From the NCBI GenBank assembly GCA_012837715.1, contig DUQR01000033.1:1-64000 (forward strand): a stretch of DNA of 64,000 nt, given 5' to 3'. The notes under the pieces were generated by a model that had not been told where the DNA came from, searched no databases, and was given only the letters and a program-made list of their open reading frames with translations. This document shows, one piece after another, positions 1-9,457 of the stretch. Source of the DNA: Bacillota bacterium (lineage in GTDB: Bacteria; Bacillota; UBA4882; UBA10575). Positions within the stretch are counted from its first letter, which is position 1. Every line of letters begins with the position of its first letter. The translations under genes and the position numbers were made by a program.

Positions 1-469
1 CACGACCAGCGCCAGACCATCCTTGGAAACGGCCACAAATAAATAGACCCAGACCCTTTTACGATGAATCGGACAGAGAGATTCTAGAAGCTCTCTTCGA
101 TTCTACAAGGGCCTGGGCATAGGTTACTACCACTAACATCATACCCTTGTCGACCCGTTTTATCAATACTAACTTTGCGGGGCACACGTCCCCATAGAAA
201 TATCAAGGTGACATTTTCACGGAATAAAACTTATGCTTTTTACTGACATTTTCATAGACTATTGACAGTTAAAATATGAAGATCAAAGCTTTTCGCCTTG
301 GAACTAATATAAGAACTTTTAGTACAATATATGGTGTTTGGTGTTGATTAGACCACCAACAAATTGTATTGGAATGATTAAGGCAAAGGGCAACGCAAAA
401 AGCTCCATCAGGTAAATATTGCTTTTCAAGCAAGAAATGTGTACTATATTTAAAACTGAGGTGATACTG
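1..469. other. Left-edge stretch without a supported gene
   Basis: No convincing coding region is visible here. A TTGACA hexamer lies at 262-267 and an AT-rich stretch follows, so a promoter for the methionine synthase pair probably lies in this leader, but no -10 box at good spacing stands out. The 3' part (about 385-415) carries a purine-rich run faintly like the end of a GEMM-I riboswitch, without the helices. A short minus-strand open stretch runs off the left edge (1-113) and is not recognisable. Confidence 0.4.
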
Positions 470-1171
470 GTGGAGATTGCACAGAAGGAAATACTAAGAT
501 ATTTAGGTTACCGGAGGCAGCAGCCAGACCCCATGACCGCCCAACTCCTCGCGGAATGCCTGACCGAACTTAAGACGGTGATGCGGGAAGGTGTGGTCTT
601 TCAGCGCTACCCCCTGGAAAAGCAAGGGGACCGGATCCGGCTGCAGGGCGCCAACTTAACCATTCACAGTAAAGACCTCAGCCAACATCTGCGGCAGGCG
701 GACCAATGCTTTCTGCTGGCCGCCACCTTAGGGCTAGCGCCCGATCAAAGGATCGCCGCTTACACCAAACTCGACCTGACCAGAGCCCTCATCATGGATG
801 CTTGCGCCACTGCGGCAATCGAAGCCTTCTGTGATGAGGTGCAAGCTCAACTTAAGGCCAAGGTGGCAAAGGAAGGGTACGGCCTCACCAGTCGGTTTAG
901 CCCCGGGTATGGCGATCTCTCCATTACGCTCCAGAGGGCTATCCTTGAGGTGCTCCGGGCTTACCCCCGCATCGGTCTGACCGTTAATGAAGACCACATC
1001 CTGCTCCCTCGCAAATCGGTAACGGCTTTCATTGGCCTGAAGAAAGAGAATGAATGCGGACCGGGTCAGGAAAGGCCATCGCCGAAAGCAGGGGGCGAAG
1101 AAGATAACCACTGCCGCCGTTGTCCGGATCAAACTTGTCGGTACAGAAAAGGTGGGGATAGTAATGGATAA
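470..1171 (+). CDS. Methionine synthase reactivation-domain protein (MetH activation domain, stand-alone)
   Basis: A stand-alone version of the C-terminal AdoMet-binding reactivation domain of cobalamin-dependent methionine synthase. In the family this domain reductively methylates oxidised cob(II)alamin so the enzyme returns to the cycle. Family features are visible: the FSPGYGDLS motif near the middle, then ILLPRKSVTAFIGL, then a Cys-rich tail with CRRCPDQTCRYRK. The frame is open further upstream from a TTG, but GTG at 470 has a GAGGTGAT ribosome site at 458-465 and fits the usual family start (VEIAQKEILRYLG). The product is 233 residues. Its end overlaps the start of the MetH core gene by 8 bases, so the two are probably translationally coupled and act together. 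Confidence 0.85.
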   Translation: MEIAQKEILRYLGYRRQQPDPMTAQLLAECLTELKTVMREGVVFQRYPLEKQGDRIRLQGANLTIHSKDLSQHLRQADQCFLLAATLGLAPDQRIAAYTKLDLTRALIMDACATAAIEAFCDEVQAQLKAKVAKEGYGLTSRFSPGYGDLSITLQRAILEVLRAYPRIGLTVNEDHILLPRKSVTAFIGLKKENECGPGQERPSPKAGGEEDNHCRRCPDQTCRYRKGGDSNG

Positions 1172-3548
1172 AAAGCTGAATTTTGATCAATTTCTCCTTT
1201 TTGACGGCGCCATGGGCACGCTGTTGCAAGCCTACGGAATGAAGGGCGGGGAGCTTGCCGAAAGCTACAATCTGGAAAAACCCGAAGTCATCGCCAAGAT
1301 TCACCGCGCTTACCTTGCGGCGGGCGCGGCAGTGATCACCACCAACACTTTGAGCGCCAACCGTTTTAAACTGGCTAATACAGGGTTGAGTTTAGACGCT
1401 GTGATCCGCGCCGCGGTGACGATTGCCAGAAAAGCTGCCGGGGAGCAACTGGTGGCCTTAGATATCGGGCCTTTGGGTCAATTGATGGAACCCTATGGTA
1501 GCTTAAGTTTTGACACCGCTTACGATGCTTTTGCCGAGCAGATTCGCTACGGACAAGAAGCCGGTGCCGATTTGATCTTAATTGAAACCATGTCCGATCT
1601 CTACGAAGCAAAAGCCGCCGTCCTGGCCGCGAAGGAGAATTCCAAGTTGCCTATCTTTTGCACGATGACCTTTCAAGAGGATGGCCGGACCCTAACCGGG
1701 GCTGACCCTTTAACCATGGTCAACGTCCTGCAAAATTTGGGGGTAACCGCTTTGGGGATCAATTGTTCCCTCGGCCCGAAAGAGATGATCCCTTTGGTCG
1801 GCCAAGTTCTCAAAGTGGCGCAAATACCGGTCATCGTGCAACCCAATGCTGGCTTGCCCCAGCTGATTGCGGATGAAACCGTTTATCGGATCACACCGGC
1901 CGACTTTGCCGCCGATGGCCGGAAGATGGCCACCATGGGCGTTCGGATTCTGGGCGGTTGCTGTGGCACCACCCCCGAACATCTTAAGGCCCTCAAGGAA
2001 GCATTGGACGGTTTAAAACCGGTAACGACCAAAGTCCCACGGATTACTGCCGCCAGTTCCGCCACGACCACCGTGACTTTAGGAGATGGGATCAAGATCA
2101 TCGGCGAACGGATCAATCCCAGCGGCAAAAGAAGATTGCAGGAAGCCTTGCGCCAAGGGGCTCTGGACTACCTCCTACGGGAAGCGGTCAGTCAAAAGGA
2201 ACACGGCGCTGATATCCTTGATGTTAACGTAGGCCTTCCGGAGATCGATGAAACATCGGTCATGATCCAAGCCGTTAAAGAAATCCAGGGGATCGTAAAC
2301 CTTCCCCTCCAGATCGACAGTGTCCACCCGGAGGTGATTGAAGCGGCGGTCCGGATCTGTAACGGCCGGCCGATTATCAATTCGGTAAACGGTGAAGAAA
2401 AAACCATGGCCGCGATCCTGCCCATCGCCAAAAAATACGGTTGTCTGGTCGTGGCGCTGACCTTAGACGAAAAGGGCATCCCGCAAACAGCCGCGGAAAG
2501 AGTAAGCATTGCGGAACGCATCATCAACAAGGCTGCCACTTACGGTATTCCCAAGGAAGATATCATCGTCGACTGCTTGGTCCTAACCGCTTCCGCGCAA
2601 CAACGGGAAGTTCAGGAAACGGTAAAAGCGGTCCGCCTTGTCAAAGAGAAGCTGGGCGTGAAGACTACGTTGGGGGTGAGCAATGTCTCCTTTGGGTTGC
2701 CGGCCCGTCACCTTATAAACCGCACCTTTTTAGCGGCGGCCTTGGCCGCCGGTTTGGATGCGCCGATCTTGAACCCGTTGGATGCGGAGATGCGTGATAC
2801 GGTGCAGGCTTTCAATGTCCTTTGGAATTATGACCCCAACAGCAAGACCTATATTAACACCTACTCAGTGCGGGAAAAGCAACCGCCGTCCTCTCCCCTC
2901 ACCCAGCGCCAGGATCTGAAAAAGATCATCCTTGCCGGCCTGAAGGAAGATGCCGCCACGGCAGTGCGGGCACTGCTGAAAGAGGTCAGTGGCATGGAGA
3001 TCGTTGATCATTATCTCATCCCTGCCCTTGATCTGGTTGGTGAACGCTACGAAAAAGGGGAGTTGTTCCTGCCCCAGCTGATCCAGGCGGCGGAGACGGT
3101 AAAAAGAGCCTTTGCGGTGATCAAGGAAGAGCTATGTAAAGATAACGTCCAGGCCGAAGCGATCCACAAAGGAAAGGTGGTTATTGCTACGGTCAAAGGG
3201 GATGTCCATGATATCGGGAAGAATATTGTCAAAATTCTCTTGGAAAATTACGGGTTCCATGTTTTCGATTTGGGGAAAGACGTGGCCAGTGCGGTAATTA
3301 TTGAAAAGGTCCGGCAAGAACAGGCGCCTTTGGTCGGTCTAAGCGCCTTGATGACGACAACCGTTAAAAATATGGCCGCTACGATCCAGGATTTACGCCG
3401 TTTTTGTCCCCAGGTGAAAATTATGGTCGGCGGCGCCGTGCTCAATGCCGACTACGCCCAAAAGATCGGCGCCGATTACTACGGGAAAGATGCCCGGGAA
3501 GCGGTGAAGATCGCGGAAATGGTCTTCTCCAGTTTTAACGGGAGATAA
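1164..3548 (+). CDS. metH: Cobalamin-dependent methionine synthase core (homocysteine, pterin and B12 domains)
   Basis: Transfers a methyl group from methyltetrahydrofolate through cobalamin to homocysteine, in the cytoplasm. The 794-residue product has the homocysteine S-methyltransferase barrel first (DGAMGTLL; zinc ligands Cys201 and Cys266-Cys267 in GGCCGTTPEH), then the pterin-binding domain (IIGERINPSGKR, ILDVNVGLP, IDSVHP), then the B12 cap and Rossmann domain with DVHDIGKN, whose His682 is the cobalt ligand. The C-terminal reactivation domain of the roughly 1200-residue enterobacterial enzyme is absent and is encoded separately just upstream. ATG at 1164 is chosen because GGTGGGGAT lies just before it; the longer open frame to 1050 lies inside the preceding gene. 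A strong terminator follows directly. Confidence 0.93.
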   Translation: MDKKLNFDQFLLFDGAMGTLLQAYGMKGGELAESYNLEKPEVIAKIHRAYLAAGAAVITTNTLSANRFKLANTGLSLDAVIRAAVTIARKAAGEQLVALDIGPLGQLMEPYGSLSFDTAYDAFAEQIRYGQEAGADLILIETMSDLYEAKAAVLAAKENSKLPIFCTMTFQEDGRTLTGADPLTMVNVLQNLGVTALGINCSLGPKEMIPLVGQVLKVAQIPVIVQPNAGLPQLIADETVYRITPADFAADGRKMATMGVRILGGCCGTTPEHLKALKEALDGLKPVTTKVPRITAASSATTTVTLGDGIKIIGERINPSGKRRLQEALRQGALDYLLREAVSQKEHGADILDVNVGLPEIDETSVMIQAVKEIQGIVNLPLQIDSVHPEVIEAAVRICNGRPIINSVNGEEKTMAAILPIAKKYGCLVVALTLDEKGIPQTAAERVSIAERIINKAATYGIPKEDIIVDCLVLTASAQQREVQETVKAVRLVKEKLGVKTTLGVSNVSFGLPARHLINRTFLAAALAAGLDAPILNPLDAEMRDTVQAFNVLWNYDPNSKTYINTYSVREKQPPSSPLTQRQDLKKIILAGLKEDAATAVRALLKEVSGMEIVDHYLIPALDLVGERYEKGELFLPQLIQAAETVKRAFAVIKEELCKDNVQAEAIHKGKVVIATVKGDVHDIGKNIVKILLENYGFHVFDLGKDVASAVIIEKVRQEQAPLVGLSALMTTTVKNMAATIQDLRRFCPQVKIMVGGAVLNADYAQKIGADYYGKDAREAVKIAEMVFSSFNGR

Positions 3549-3551
3549 AGG

Positions 3552-3579
3552 AAAACCGGGTGGTGTACCACCCGGTTTT
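3552..3579. terminator. Bidirectional hairpin terminator between convergent genes
   Basis: A perfect 13-bp stem (AAAACCGGGTGGT with ACCACCCGGTTTT, two-base loop) sits between the ends of metH and the opposing aldo/keto reductase. A-tracts and T-tracts flank both sides, so it can end transcripts from either direction. Confidence 0.85.
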
Positions 3580-4533
3580 CTACTGCGCCAATACTTCCTC
3601 AATCTTCTGGAGAAGCTCCGGCGCCAGTTTTAAACCGGCAGCTTTAACATTCTCCTCCACCTGTTCCGGACGGCTGGCGCCAATAATTGCCGCGCTAATC
3701 CCCGGCAGCCGCAGCACCCAGGCCAAAGCCAGGCGGGCGAGGGGAATTCCGGCTGCATCGGCAATCTGTTTAAGTTGCTCCACCTTTTGGAGGGTTTCTG
3801 TTGTCAGTAACCGCTGGATAAACTTTTTCCCTTCGTTGGTGGTGGCTCTGCTCCCTTCTGGCACCGGCTGGTTCAGACGGTACTTGCCGGTTAATACCCC
3901 TTGGGCTAATGGCGAGAAAACAACCTGTCCGATGCCTTCCCGCGCACAGACGGGAAGGATTTCTGCTTCGATCTCCCGCTCCAACATGTTATAGTGGGGC
4001 TGATTGGAGATTATCGGGTGCAAACCCAACCGCTCTCCGGTGCGCACAGCGTCGGTAATCTGCGCTGCCGACCACTGGCTGACCCCCGCGTAGAGAATTT
4101 TCCCCTGGGTAACCAGATCATCCAAGGCCCGCAAGGTCTCCTCCAACGGAACCGACGGATCGTAACGGTGGCACTGGTAAAGATCGATGTAGTCGGTCCG
4201 CAGCCGACGGAGGCTGGCATGGCATTGCTCCATAATATGTTTCCGGCTGAGCCCACGGTCGTTCGGGCCGTCCCCCATCGGAAAGAAGACCTTGGTGGCC
4301 AGTACATAGCTTTCCCGGGGATAGGATTGCAAAGCTTCCCCCACTACTTTTTCGGCCGCGCCCCGACCATAGGCGTTGGCTGTATCAAAGAAATTGACGC
4401 CCAGATCATAGGCTTTTTTGATACAGGCCAGGGAAAGCTCCTTTTCGACGGCCACACCATAGGTCAACCAGCTTCCCAGGGCGATAACGCTTACTTTCAG
4501 TCCGCTGTTGCCTATATTCCGGTATTCCATCAT
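3580..4533 (-). CDS. Aldo/keto reductase, Kv-beta/YghZ-like
   Basis: A 317-residue NAD(P)H-dependent oxidoreductase of the aldo/keto reductase superfamily, subgroup like voltage-gated potassium channel beta subunits. The start MEYRNIGNSGLKVSVIALGSW is typical. The catalytic set is visible in order: Asp and Tyr in FFDTANAYGRG, Lys in VLATKVFFP, His in the YQCHRYD strand. The C-terminal cofactor segment AAIIGASRPEQVEENVKA is present. The physiological substrate cannot be inferred. The gene stands alone, convergent with metH, with a GGAGCG ribosome site before tandem ATG codons; either Met could be the start. Confidence 0.88.
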   Translation of the reverse strand: MMEYRNIGNSGLKVSVIALGSWLTYGVAVEKELSLACIKKAYDLGVNFFDTANAYGRGAAEKVVGEALQSYPRESYVLATKVFFPMGDGPNDRGLSRKHIMEQCHASLRRLRTDYIDLYQCHRYDPSVPLEETLRALDDLVTQGKILYAGVSQWSAAQITDAVRTGERLGLHPIISNQPHYNMLEREIEAEILPVCAREGIGQVVFSPLAQGVLTGKYRLNQPVPEGSRATTNEGKKFIQRLLTTETLQKVEQLKQIADAAGIPLARLALAWVLRLPGISAAIIGASRPEQVEENVKAAGLKLAPELLQKIEEVLAQ

Positions 4534-4619
4534 CTTTCGCTCCTTTCACTAAAAAAATAACTAATGACGATTCTTTTGCGTCTCAACATTTCGCATTCAA
4601 ACGCAGTCAATTCTATACC

Positions 4620-4656
4620 AAGAAAAAAGGCTTAAGCAGGCTTTCGCTTTTTTCTT
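4620..4656. terminator. AT-rich hairpin, probable terminator
   Basis: AAGAAAAAAGGC at 4620-4631 pairs with GCTTTTTTCTT at 4646-4656, with one bulge and a loop that itself holds AAGC/GCTT. It lies between the aldo/keto reductase start and the end of the ABC importer operon. It could end the importer transcript on the minus strand. The remaining spacer to 4810 shows nothing else. Confidence 0.45.
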
Positions 4657-4810
4657 AGTGGCTTTGGTCTGCGCAAGGTGAGATTACTCCCAGCTTTAAT
4701 TCCTGCGATGAATCCAGAAAGAAGGAAGTGCCATTCGGCTCCGGCGGAGCTAGAAAGTATTAAACGCACAAACCATGTTCAAAATTCGACCCAAAATCAT
4801 AAATACCTGC

Positions 4811-5815
4811 CTAATCCAGTTCTTTATACCGCCAACAGGCCACCGCGTGCCCCGGTCCCGCCAGGATCAGTTTGGCTGCCGTCAAGTGCCGGCAATCGTC
4901 AACCGCAAAAGGACAGCGGGGGTGGAAACGGCAACCAGACGGAATCTGAGCCGCCGACGGGATCTCCCCCTTGATCGGGATCTCTTTGATCAGATTGACT
5001 CTTCCGGGCACCGGTTCCGGAACCGCCGCGATCAACGCTTTGGTGTAAGGATGGAGCGGATGGTCGATAAGCTCGTCGGCCGTTCCCATCTCCACAATCC
5101 GGCCAAGGTACATTACAGCAATCCGGTCGGCAAAATAACGGGCGGTGGATAGATCATGGGTAATGTAAAGATAGGTTAACCCCAGTTCCTCCTGGATATC
5201 TTTCATCATTTGCAAAAGTTCCGCCCTGGTGGAAAGGTCGACCATGGAAACGGGTTCGTCGGCCACAATAAAACTGGGCGAAAGAATCAGGGTCCGTGCG
5301 GTGGCCGCCCTTTGACGCTGTCCGCCACTGAGCATATGGGAAAAACGGTCCAGAAAATCCGAAGCTGGCGTCAGCTTTACTTTAGTGAGGGCTTCGGCGG
5401 CCAAGGCCCTCTTCTCCTGTTCGTTAGCGCCGATCCGGTGGATGGTGAGCGGTTCCGCCAGCACCTGGTGGAGGCGAAAACGTGGATTCATGGAGGCGTA
5501 GGGATCTTGGAAGATCATCTGTACCTCCCTTTTATAGGCCTTGAGGGCTTCCGGAGAAAGGTGGGTCACATCCTCCCCGCGAAAGAAGATCTGTCCCCCA
5601 GTGGGTTCGATCAGCTTCATAATCAGTTTTCCGGTGGTGGTTTTGCCACATCCCGACTCCCCGATCAGACCGAAAATTTCCCCCTTTTTGATTTGGAAAG
5701 AGACGCCGTCCACTGCGCGCATCCAGGTTCTTTGCCCCCGTAACCACTGACCAAGGGAACGTTTTAGCGGAAACCATTTTTTTAGATCTTTGACTTCCAA
5801 AATAACCTCACTCAT
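4811..5815 (-). CDS. Dipeptide/oligopeptide-type ABC transporter ATPase (OppF/DppF-like)
   Basis: One of the two ATP-hydrolysing subunits of a family-5 type importer, acting on the inner face of the cytoplasmic membrane. The 334-residue protein shows the Walker A motif GESGCGKTT, the signature LSGGQRQR, Walker B FIVADEP and the switch histidine in YITHDL. The C-terminal oligopeptide-type extension with a Cys pattern (CRFHPRCPF) is typical of this subfamily and may bind an Fe-S cluster. ATG at 5815 has a GGAGGTGG site and overlaps the preceding ATPase stop by four bases (ATGA), which favours it over the upstream in-frame ATG at 5824 that lies within the ribosome site. It is the last gene of the importer operon. 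Confidence 0.9.
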   Translation of the reverse strand: MSEVILEVKDLKKWFPLKRSLGQWLRGQRTWMRAVDGVSFQIKKGEIFGLIGESGCGKTTTGKLIMKLIEPTGGQIFFRGEDVTHLSPEALKAYKREVQMIFQDPYASMNPRFRLHQVLAEPLTIHRIGANEQEKRALAAEALTKVKLTPASDFLDRFSHMLSGGQRQRAATARTLILSPSFIVADEPVSMVDLSTRAELLQMMKDIQEELGLTYLYITHDLSTARYFADRIAVMYLGRIVEMGTADELIDHPLHPYTKALIAAVPEPVPGRVNLIKEIPIKGEIPSAAQIPSGCRFHPRCPFAVDDCRHLTAAKLILAGPGHAVACWRYKELD

Positions 5816-6777
5816 TGCTTCCACCTCCAGCAGGCCACAGTATGCGCCGGTTCAATCTCGATAAGCGGCGGTTCTTCCTGTCGGCATCGGGCCATCACCT
5901 GCGGGCAGCGGAGATGAAAACGGCAACCGGCGGGAGGCGCCAACAGATCCGGCGGGGTCCCCGGAATAAAGGCCAGCTGATCAACTTTCTGCCGTAAGCG
6001 GGGTGTCGCCGCCATTAACAGCTGGGTATAAGGATGGGCCGCCCCTCGGGGACCGTAGATCTGCTCATTGGTCCCGATTTCAGCCACTTTCCCCGCATAC
6101 ATAACCAGGATGCGGTCGGCGACTTCCGCTTCGGTGGCCAGATCATGGGTGATAAAGATGAAAGAGAGCTTCAACTGCTGTTTCAACTTTTTAAGCAGAT
6201 TGATAATCTGGGCTTGCACCACCACGTCTAAAGCAGTAGTCGGTTCATCGCAGATGACAATCTGTGGTTCGAGGAAAAGGGCGGTGGCGATGACGATCCG
6301 CTGTTTCATCCCGCCGGACAGCTCATGGGGGTACCGGCGGAGGACATCGGCGGATAGACCCACTAGATTTAAGTATTTTATGATGCGCGCCTCTGCTTCC
6401 TCCTTCGCCATCTTCCGGTGGGAAAGGATGGTTTCCATCATCTGTTTCCGGATGGTATAAACGGGAGTCAGGCAATTCATCGCGCCTTGGAAGACCATGG
6501 CCATCTTCTCCCACCGGATCTGTTTACGCAACTCGTTCTCATTGAGCTTTAGAATATCCACCCCATCAAGGCGAATCTCTCCTGCCACGATCCGCCCGGG
6601 TGGGGTCGGCATGTTTAAGAGAGCCGTCCCCAAAGTCGTTTTCCCGCAACCCGACTCCCCGACCACACCCAGGGTCTCTCCGGCGCGCAATTCAAAGGAG
6701 ACCCCATCTAGGGCGTGGATCACTCCTTTACTCGTAAAATAATACAACTTGATCTTTTTGACCTCTAACTTTTCCAT
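5812..6777 (-). CDS. Dipeptide/oligopeptide-type ABC transporter ATPase (OppD/DppD-like)
   Basis: Partner ATPase of the same importer, 321 residues. Visible motifs are Walker [10 protein letters not shown], signature LSGGMKQR, Walker B IVICDEP, and the histidine switch in FITHDL. The C-terminal [14 protein letters not shown] segment is the usual Opp/Dpp ATPase tail. The start ATG at 6777 follows the permease stop by seven bases with an AGGTAGGTG stretch as ribosome site. Operon position (B, C, D, F order) matches standard dipeptide-type importers. Confidence 0.9.
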   Translation of the reverse strand: MEKLEVKKIKLYYFTSKGVIHALDGVSFELRAGETLGVVGESGCGKTTLGTALLNMPTPPGRIVAGEIRLDGVDILKLNENELRKQIRWEKMAMVFQGAMNCLTPVYTIRKQMMETILSHRKMAKEEAEARIIKYLNLVGLSADVLRRYPHELSGGMKQRIVIATALFLEPQIVICDEPTTALDVVVQAQIINLLKKLKQQLKLSFIFITHDLATEAEVADRILVMYAGKVAEIGTNEQIYGPRGAAHPYTQLLMAATPRLRQKVDQLAFIPGTPPDLLAPPAGCRFHLRCPQVMARCRQEEPPLIEIEPAHTVACWRWKQ

Positions 6778-6784
6778 GGAGCAC

Positions 6785-8188
6785 CTACCTTGTTCTCAAT
6801 TTTGGATTTAAGATTGTATCCATGGCAAAGCCGATAAAGGCAAAGGTCATGCCCATCAGCGCAATAAAGAGACCCGGCGGAATAATCCACCACCAGATCC
6901 CCTGGAGAACCGCCCCTCCTTGCATCGCATCATGGAGAATCTGCCCCCAGGTGACAATGGTGGCATCGCCCAACCCAAGAAGACTGACCGAAGCTTCATA
7001 GACAATGGAGACCGGAACCTGCAACGCCATTGAAGCAAAGGCGTAGGGGATAACCTGGGGCAGCATATGTTTGAAGATGATCCGTCCTTGCGACGCGCCC
7101 AGGGCGTGGGCCGCTTCCACGTAAGTCTCCTCTTTAATCTGCAGGCCCATACTGCGGACGGTCCGGACGGAACCAACCCAGAAAAAGGCGCACATCATCA
7201 GGATCATCATCCAGATACTAGGCTTGAAGACGGCGCTGACCACGATCATCACCGGGAGGAGGGGTATACTTTGGAAAACTTCGTAGATCCGCATCAGCAC
7301 CAGATCAACTGCCCCGCCAAAATAGGCGCTGGTTACGCCGTAAAAAACACCGATAATCACCGCCACCGCCGAGGTGAGTAAACCGATGAGCAGGGCCCAT
7401 TTCGTGCCGACAATCACCCCGCTCCAGATATCCCGCTTGGAACCATCGGTGCCCATCAAGCCAAAAACCCGCCCGGCGACTGTAAGGGCTGGTTCTTTCA
7501 GAAAAGCGCCGCTCCCCACCGCCACACAGGTTAGCTTGATCCGGTATTCACCCTTCAGTGGTGCCGGGTTCCGCAGGATCCCCGGCGCCGCCCGGGCAAA
7601 GAAGACCTCCACCGGTTTGACTGTAAACAGGGAAACGCCACGGAGAACATCCGGGTCCTCGTAAGTTTTGAGGAAATCACCGACCGCGCCGACGGCTTCC
7701 TTATCCAAGGAAAGGCGGACCGGGGCTTCGCCGCTTAGGCGGAACGACTTTTTGGTCAATTCAATGCTGAGTCCATCGGGTCTTTCCAAGTGAACAGCCA
7801 GGTTAAGCAGGCCTTTCCCCGTCGCCCGCAACAGTAAATCGATGGGGGGCAGATCATACTTGTAATCATAGGTGAAAACCGCCTCCGCCACCTGAGTGTT
7901 GGCTGCTTTTCTCTCATTGAAATCGGGTTTATCCAAAACCGCTTGGGGCGTGTAATCTTTCCGCTTAAACCAATTAACCCAGACCGGCGCGGCGTTTTTC
8001 GGGTTATCTTCCCAGTAGGTAATATCCCGCCACCGCTGTCCGGTCTCGGGGAAAGGAATGAGCACCGGTTCGAAGATCACTACCAAAAGAAAGAGGAAGA
8101 ACATGACCAGGCCAACCATTCCGTACTTGACTTTACGGAACTCGCCCCAGAAATCGCGCAGCGTCTCCCTGAGTTCTTGCAACTTCAT
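6785..8188 (-). CDS. ABC importer permease (OppC/DppC-like) with large extracytoplasmic insert
   Basis: Inner-membrane permease subunit of the family-5 importer. At 467 residues it is much longer than the usual 280-300. One membrane segment (about residues 25-45) is followed by roughly 190 hydrophilic residues (about 50-240) before the canonical core, which begins at the DppC-like GTDGSKRDIWSGVIVG and holds about five further membrane segments and the EAA loop (EAAHALGASQGRIIFKHMLP). The insert has strand-rich character and probably lies outside the membrane, where it could contact the large binding protein. The start overlaps the upstream permease stop by four bases. Confidence 0.87.
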   Translation of the reverse strand: MKLQELRETLRDFWGEFRKVKYGMVGLVMFFLFLLVVIFEPVLIPFPETGQRWRDITYWEDNPKNAAPVWVNWFKRKDYTPQAVLDKPDFNERKAANTQVAEAVFTYDYKYDLPPIDLLLRATGKGLLNLAVHLERPDGLSIELTKKSFRLSGEAPVRLSLDKEAVGAVGDFLKTYEDPDVLRGVSLFTVKPVEVFFARAAPGILRNPAPLKGEYRIKLTCVAVGSGAFLKEPALTVAGRVFGLMGTDGSKRDIWSGVIVGTKWALLIGLLTSAVAVIIGVFYGVTSAYFGGAVDLVLMRIYEVFQSIPLLPVMIVVSAVFKPSIWMMILMMCAFFWVGSVRTVRSMGLQIKEETYVEAAHALGASQGRIIFKHMLPQVIPYAFASMALQVPVSIVYEASVSLLGLGDATIVTWGQILHDAMQGGAVLQGIWWWIIPPGLFIALMGMTFAFIGFAMDTILNPKLRTR

Positions 8189-9240
8189 CCTTTGCCACCT
8201 ACCTTAATCCTGGGATCAAGCACACCGTAGATCAGATCCAGGAGGACGAGTCCGGAAAGGTAAAAAAGGGTAGTCACCGCCAGATTGCCCATGAGGACCG
8301 GAATATCATTCTGTTGGATCGCCACCCAGTAAAGATTGCCCATCCCCGGCCAACTAAAGATCCCCTCAAAGATCAGGCCGCCGCCCACCGAAAACAGCAG
8401 GGATAAAAGGGACATGGTAGCGATGGGGGGAGCGGCCGAACGCAAGGTATGGCCATAAAGGACTTGGCGCTCGGAAAGGCCCCTCGCCCGCGCCGCCATA
8501 ATATAATCTTCCTGCAAAGTACTGAGCACAATATTCCTGGTGAGATAGGCCCGGCCCCAGAAACCGATGAGCACCAAGGTTAAAAGGGGAAGCGCCAGAT
8601 GATAGAGGAGATCAAGGAGATAAGCGAAGCCCTGGGGTGGGGGCACGGAATGAAGGCCCCCCGAAGGGAAGAGGGCAATCTTATAGACAAAAAGCATGAT
8701 CATGATCATCGCCACCCACCAGGTGGGCATCCCATAAACAACCATCGTCATAATTGAGGTGGACTGGTCCAGGAATTTACCCGGCCTTTGGGCCTTTTTC
8801 ATCCCCAAGAGCACGCCGATGATAATGTCAATGGCCGTGGCCAGTGTAAAGAGGAGGATGGTCCGGGGGATCTTCTCACCAACGATGGTTAAAACCTTCC
8901 GCTCACCGGCGGCCGAGCGAATGATGGTCGAATTACCAAAGTCAAATTTTAAAGTACTGACCGCCCGCCAGAAGATTCGCGCAAGGAACGGCTCATCCAA
9001 ATGGTATCTTTTATAGTGAAAAGCCAGTCGTTCTTCTTGATACCGTTTTAAATCCGCCACACTCATGACATGGGTTTGCACTAACATCTCCTGTTTGACC
9101 TGCTCATCGATTTGGGCCCGGATCGTCTTCTCCATCACCGTATTAAATAAGGCGGAGTAAATAAAGATAATAACGATGTACGTAAAGACGACGGAGACGA
9201 TACGACGGATTACATATTTCCAGTACATTCGGTCGATCAC
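8185..9240 (-). CDS. ABC importer permease (OppB/DppB-like)
   Basis: Second membrane subunit of the importer, 351 residues. An N-terminal membrane segment is followed by a charged extracytoplasmic stretch of about 100 residues (about 30-125) and then the usual five-segment core. The EAA loop reads MAARARGLSERQVLYGHTLR, and the C-terminal LLDLIYGVLDPRIK ending is characteristic of DppB. It is separated from the binding-protein gene by about 215 bases that contain a strong terminator, so it is probably expressed at a lower level than the binding protein or from a separate promoter. Confidence 0.88.
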   Translation of the reverse strand: MIDRMYWKYVIRRIVSVVFTYIVIIFIYSALFNTVMEKTIRAQIDEQVKQEMLVQTHVMSVADLKRYQEERLAFHYKRYHLDEPFLARIFWRAVSTLKFDFGNSTIIRSAAGERKVLTIVGEKIPRTILLFTLATAIDIIIGVLLGMKKAQRPGKFLDQSTSIMTMVVYGMPTWWVAMIMIMLFVYKIALFPSGGLHSVPPPQGFAYLLDLLYHLALPLLTLVLIGFWGRAYLTRNIVLSTLQEDYIMAARARGLSERQVLYGHTLRSAAPPIATMSLLSLLFSVGGGLIFEGIFSWPGMGNLYWVAIQQNDIPVLMGNLAVTTLFYLSGLVLLDLIYGVLDPRIKVGGKG

Positions 9241-9406
9241 CTCATCCGTAACAACATTGCTTTCCGTTGTTTTCCCGCTTCAAGCGTTCTCCAAAAGATC
9301 GGGTATTTACTCTCTTCAACCAGATCTGTCCTCCGGAGGGAAACCACAACGGGCCATGGTCAGCTTGCTTTTTGAGTAGTTCTTGAGGAAAACCAAGCAG
9401 TCCATT

Positions 9407-9436
9407 AAGAAAGGGCGCTCCCCTCCGGGAGCGCCC
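9407..9436 (-). terminator. Hairpin terminator after the binding-protein gene
   Basis: GGGCGCTCCC (9413-9422) pairs with GGGAGCGCCC (9427-9436) around a four-base loop; on the minus strand the stem is followed by TTTCTT. It sits between the binding protein and its permease genes and probably sets their expression ratio by partial termination. Confidence 0.8.
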
Positions 9437-9457
9437 CGGTTTCTTTAGCGGCAAGGG

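Noticed and set aside
1-113. Minus-strand open stretch running off the left edge
   Set aside because: About 35 codons with no start or recognisable motif; too short to support as a gene.
385-420. Resemblance to the 3' part of a GEMM-I (cyclic di-GMP) riboswitch
   Set aside because: The paired helices and the GNRA-type contact are not present; similarity is limited to a short purine-rich run.
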